Source: Planctomycetaceae bacterium
GTDB lineage: Bacteria > Planctomycetota > Planctomycetia > Pirellulales > Thermoguttaceae
Reading direction: 5' to 3'
Assembly: GCA_031267635.1 (NCBI GenBank)
Contig: JAIRYX010000393.1
Location: 1-5,857, forward strand
Length of the DNA: 5,857 nt
The position numbers were made by a program, and so were the translations under genes. A model generated the notes under the pieces. That model worked only from the letters and a program-made list of their open reading frames with translations. It made no database searches and was not told where the DNA came from. Positions 5,628 through 5,857 of the stretch are shown here, one piece after another. How positions within the stretch are numbered: the stretch's first letter is position 1; each line of letters opens with the position of its first letter.

Positions 5628-5693
5628 GTATCCTCTTCCCGCTTGAAAATTTGGTTTTTAAGGCAGTGTTCGGTGTTCGTCATGTTCCCAAAG
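5625..5693 (-). repeat. Dispersed repeat, copy B (inverted relative to copy A)
   Basis: The reverse complement of this segment aligns without gaps to 311-379, 49 of 69 identical by hand count. It has the stem CTTGAAAA (5642-5649) with TTTTTAAG (5655-5662), 8 bp including one G-U pair and with a 5-nt loop, whose counterpart in copy A is also paired. On the plus strand it leads into the 21-bp tandem array about 27 bp further on. On the minus strand a frame coming out of the array ends at TAA 5660-5658, and the same stop is present in copy A. Confidence 0.7.
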
Positions 5694-5719
5694 TTCCTCT
5701 TGTCCCAAATCTCCTTTTA

Positions 5720-5857
5720 TCAACCGAAAGTTCCGTTCCCAAGAACGAAAGTTCCGCAGACAAGAACGAAAGCTCCGTTCCCAAGAACGAAAGTTCCGCA
5801 GACAAGAACGGAAGCTCCGTTCCCAAGAACGAAAGTTCCGCAGACAAGAACGGAAGC
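5720..5857. repeat. 21-bp tandem array of two alternating unit types (42-bp higher-order period), continuing past the window
   Basis: Units start at 5720 (degenerate), 5741, 5762, 5783, 5804 and 5825, and a partial one at 5846. Two types alternate: one ends in AGTTCCGCAGAC, the other in AGCTCCGTTCCC, and both begin AAGAACG. The first type contains GAAC-GAAA-GTTC, a 4-bp stem with a GNRA-type loop, and unit junctions contain CGTTC-CCAA-GAACG. Because 21 is divisible by three, each frame reads as a heptad repeat. The minus strand from 5855 gives FRSCLRN/FRSWERS heptads, then a 23-residue tail to the stop at 5660-5658. The plus strand gives KNESSAD/KNESSVP in one frame and, from ATG 5682, VPQTRTK/APFPRTK in another. 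Which frame is translated, if any, cannot be told here. Confidence 0.9.

Larger units (their letters stand above)
5369..5857. other. Non-coding region upstream of nspC, repeat-rich
   Basis: Beyond the nspC leader this 489-bp stretch has no supported gene. From left to right it holds a weak nspC promoter, a plus-strand candidate promoter, a structured region closed by a 10-bp inverted repeat, repeat copy B, and a tandem array at the right edge. A 76-codon plus-strand frame (5416-5646) overlaps the promoter and the hairpin. It has no ribosome binding site or recognisable domain, and I do not call it. Confidence 0.7.

Noticed and set aside
5416..5646. 76-codon plus-strand frame upstream of nspC
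   Set aside because: It overlaps a promoter candidate, the 10-bp inverted repeat and the start of repeat copy B, has no ribosome binding site, and its sequence matches no family I know.
5720..5857. CRISPR array
   Set aside because: The units are contiguous 21-bp tandem repeats without variable spacers, and no cas gene is present.

Overview
The window looks like the chromosome of a planctomycete, probably a low-GC and possibly host-associated member of the Pirellulales. This is inferred from three things. The sigma factor has the ETYLREINET / DLIEEGNLGLLRAV / ASYWIKQSIKRALIN wording typical of planctomycete sigma-70 proteins. A sugar isomerase-like TIM-barrel protein carries a Tat-type RR leader, a gene type these bacteria have in many copies. 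The intergenic regions are long and AT-rich around moderately GC-rich genes. I could not test the assignment by search.

Layout, left to right. (1) 1-108, minus: a probable 5' end of a gene that leaves the window, crossing a 14-G run that could switch its frame. (2) 109-589: non-coding, holding one copy (311-379) of a dispersed repeat and several hairpins. (3) 590-1330, minus: a secreted Ala/Lys/Glu-rich coiled-coil protein with a strong ribosome binding site and a fully consensus sigma-70 promoter. (4) 1391-2091: a long divergent intergenic region ending in the sigma-factor promoter and a near-palindromic candidate operator. (5) 2092-2991, plus: a short sigma-70 (RpoD/SigA-like) factor. (6) 3084-4055, minus: a Tat-exported sugar phosphate isomerase/epimerase-like protein, convergent with the sigma gene. 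(7) 4169-5368, minus: carboxynorspermidine decarboxylase (nspC), the last step of the carboxyspermidine route to spermidine or norspermidine. (8) 5369-5857: non-coding, with a structured hairpin region, a second, inverted copy of the dispersed repeat (5625-5693), and a 21-bp tandem array (two alternating unit types, so a 42-bp higher-order period) that runs off the right edge.

The four complete genes do not form an obvious pathway. nspC and the epimerase gene share a strand with a 113-bp gap and may share transcripts, but their functions are not clearly linked, and the usual nspC partner (carboxyspermidine dehydrogenase) is not in the window. The least ordinary content is non-genic: the poly-G tract, the pair of diverged inverted repeats flanking the genes, each next to a hairpin, and the alternating 21-bp array.
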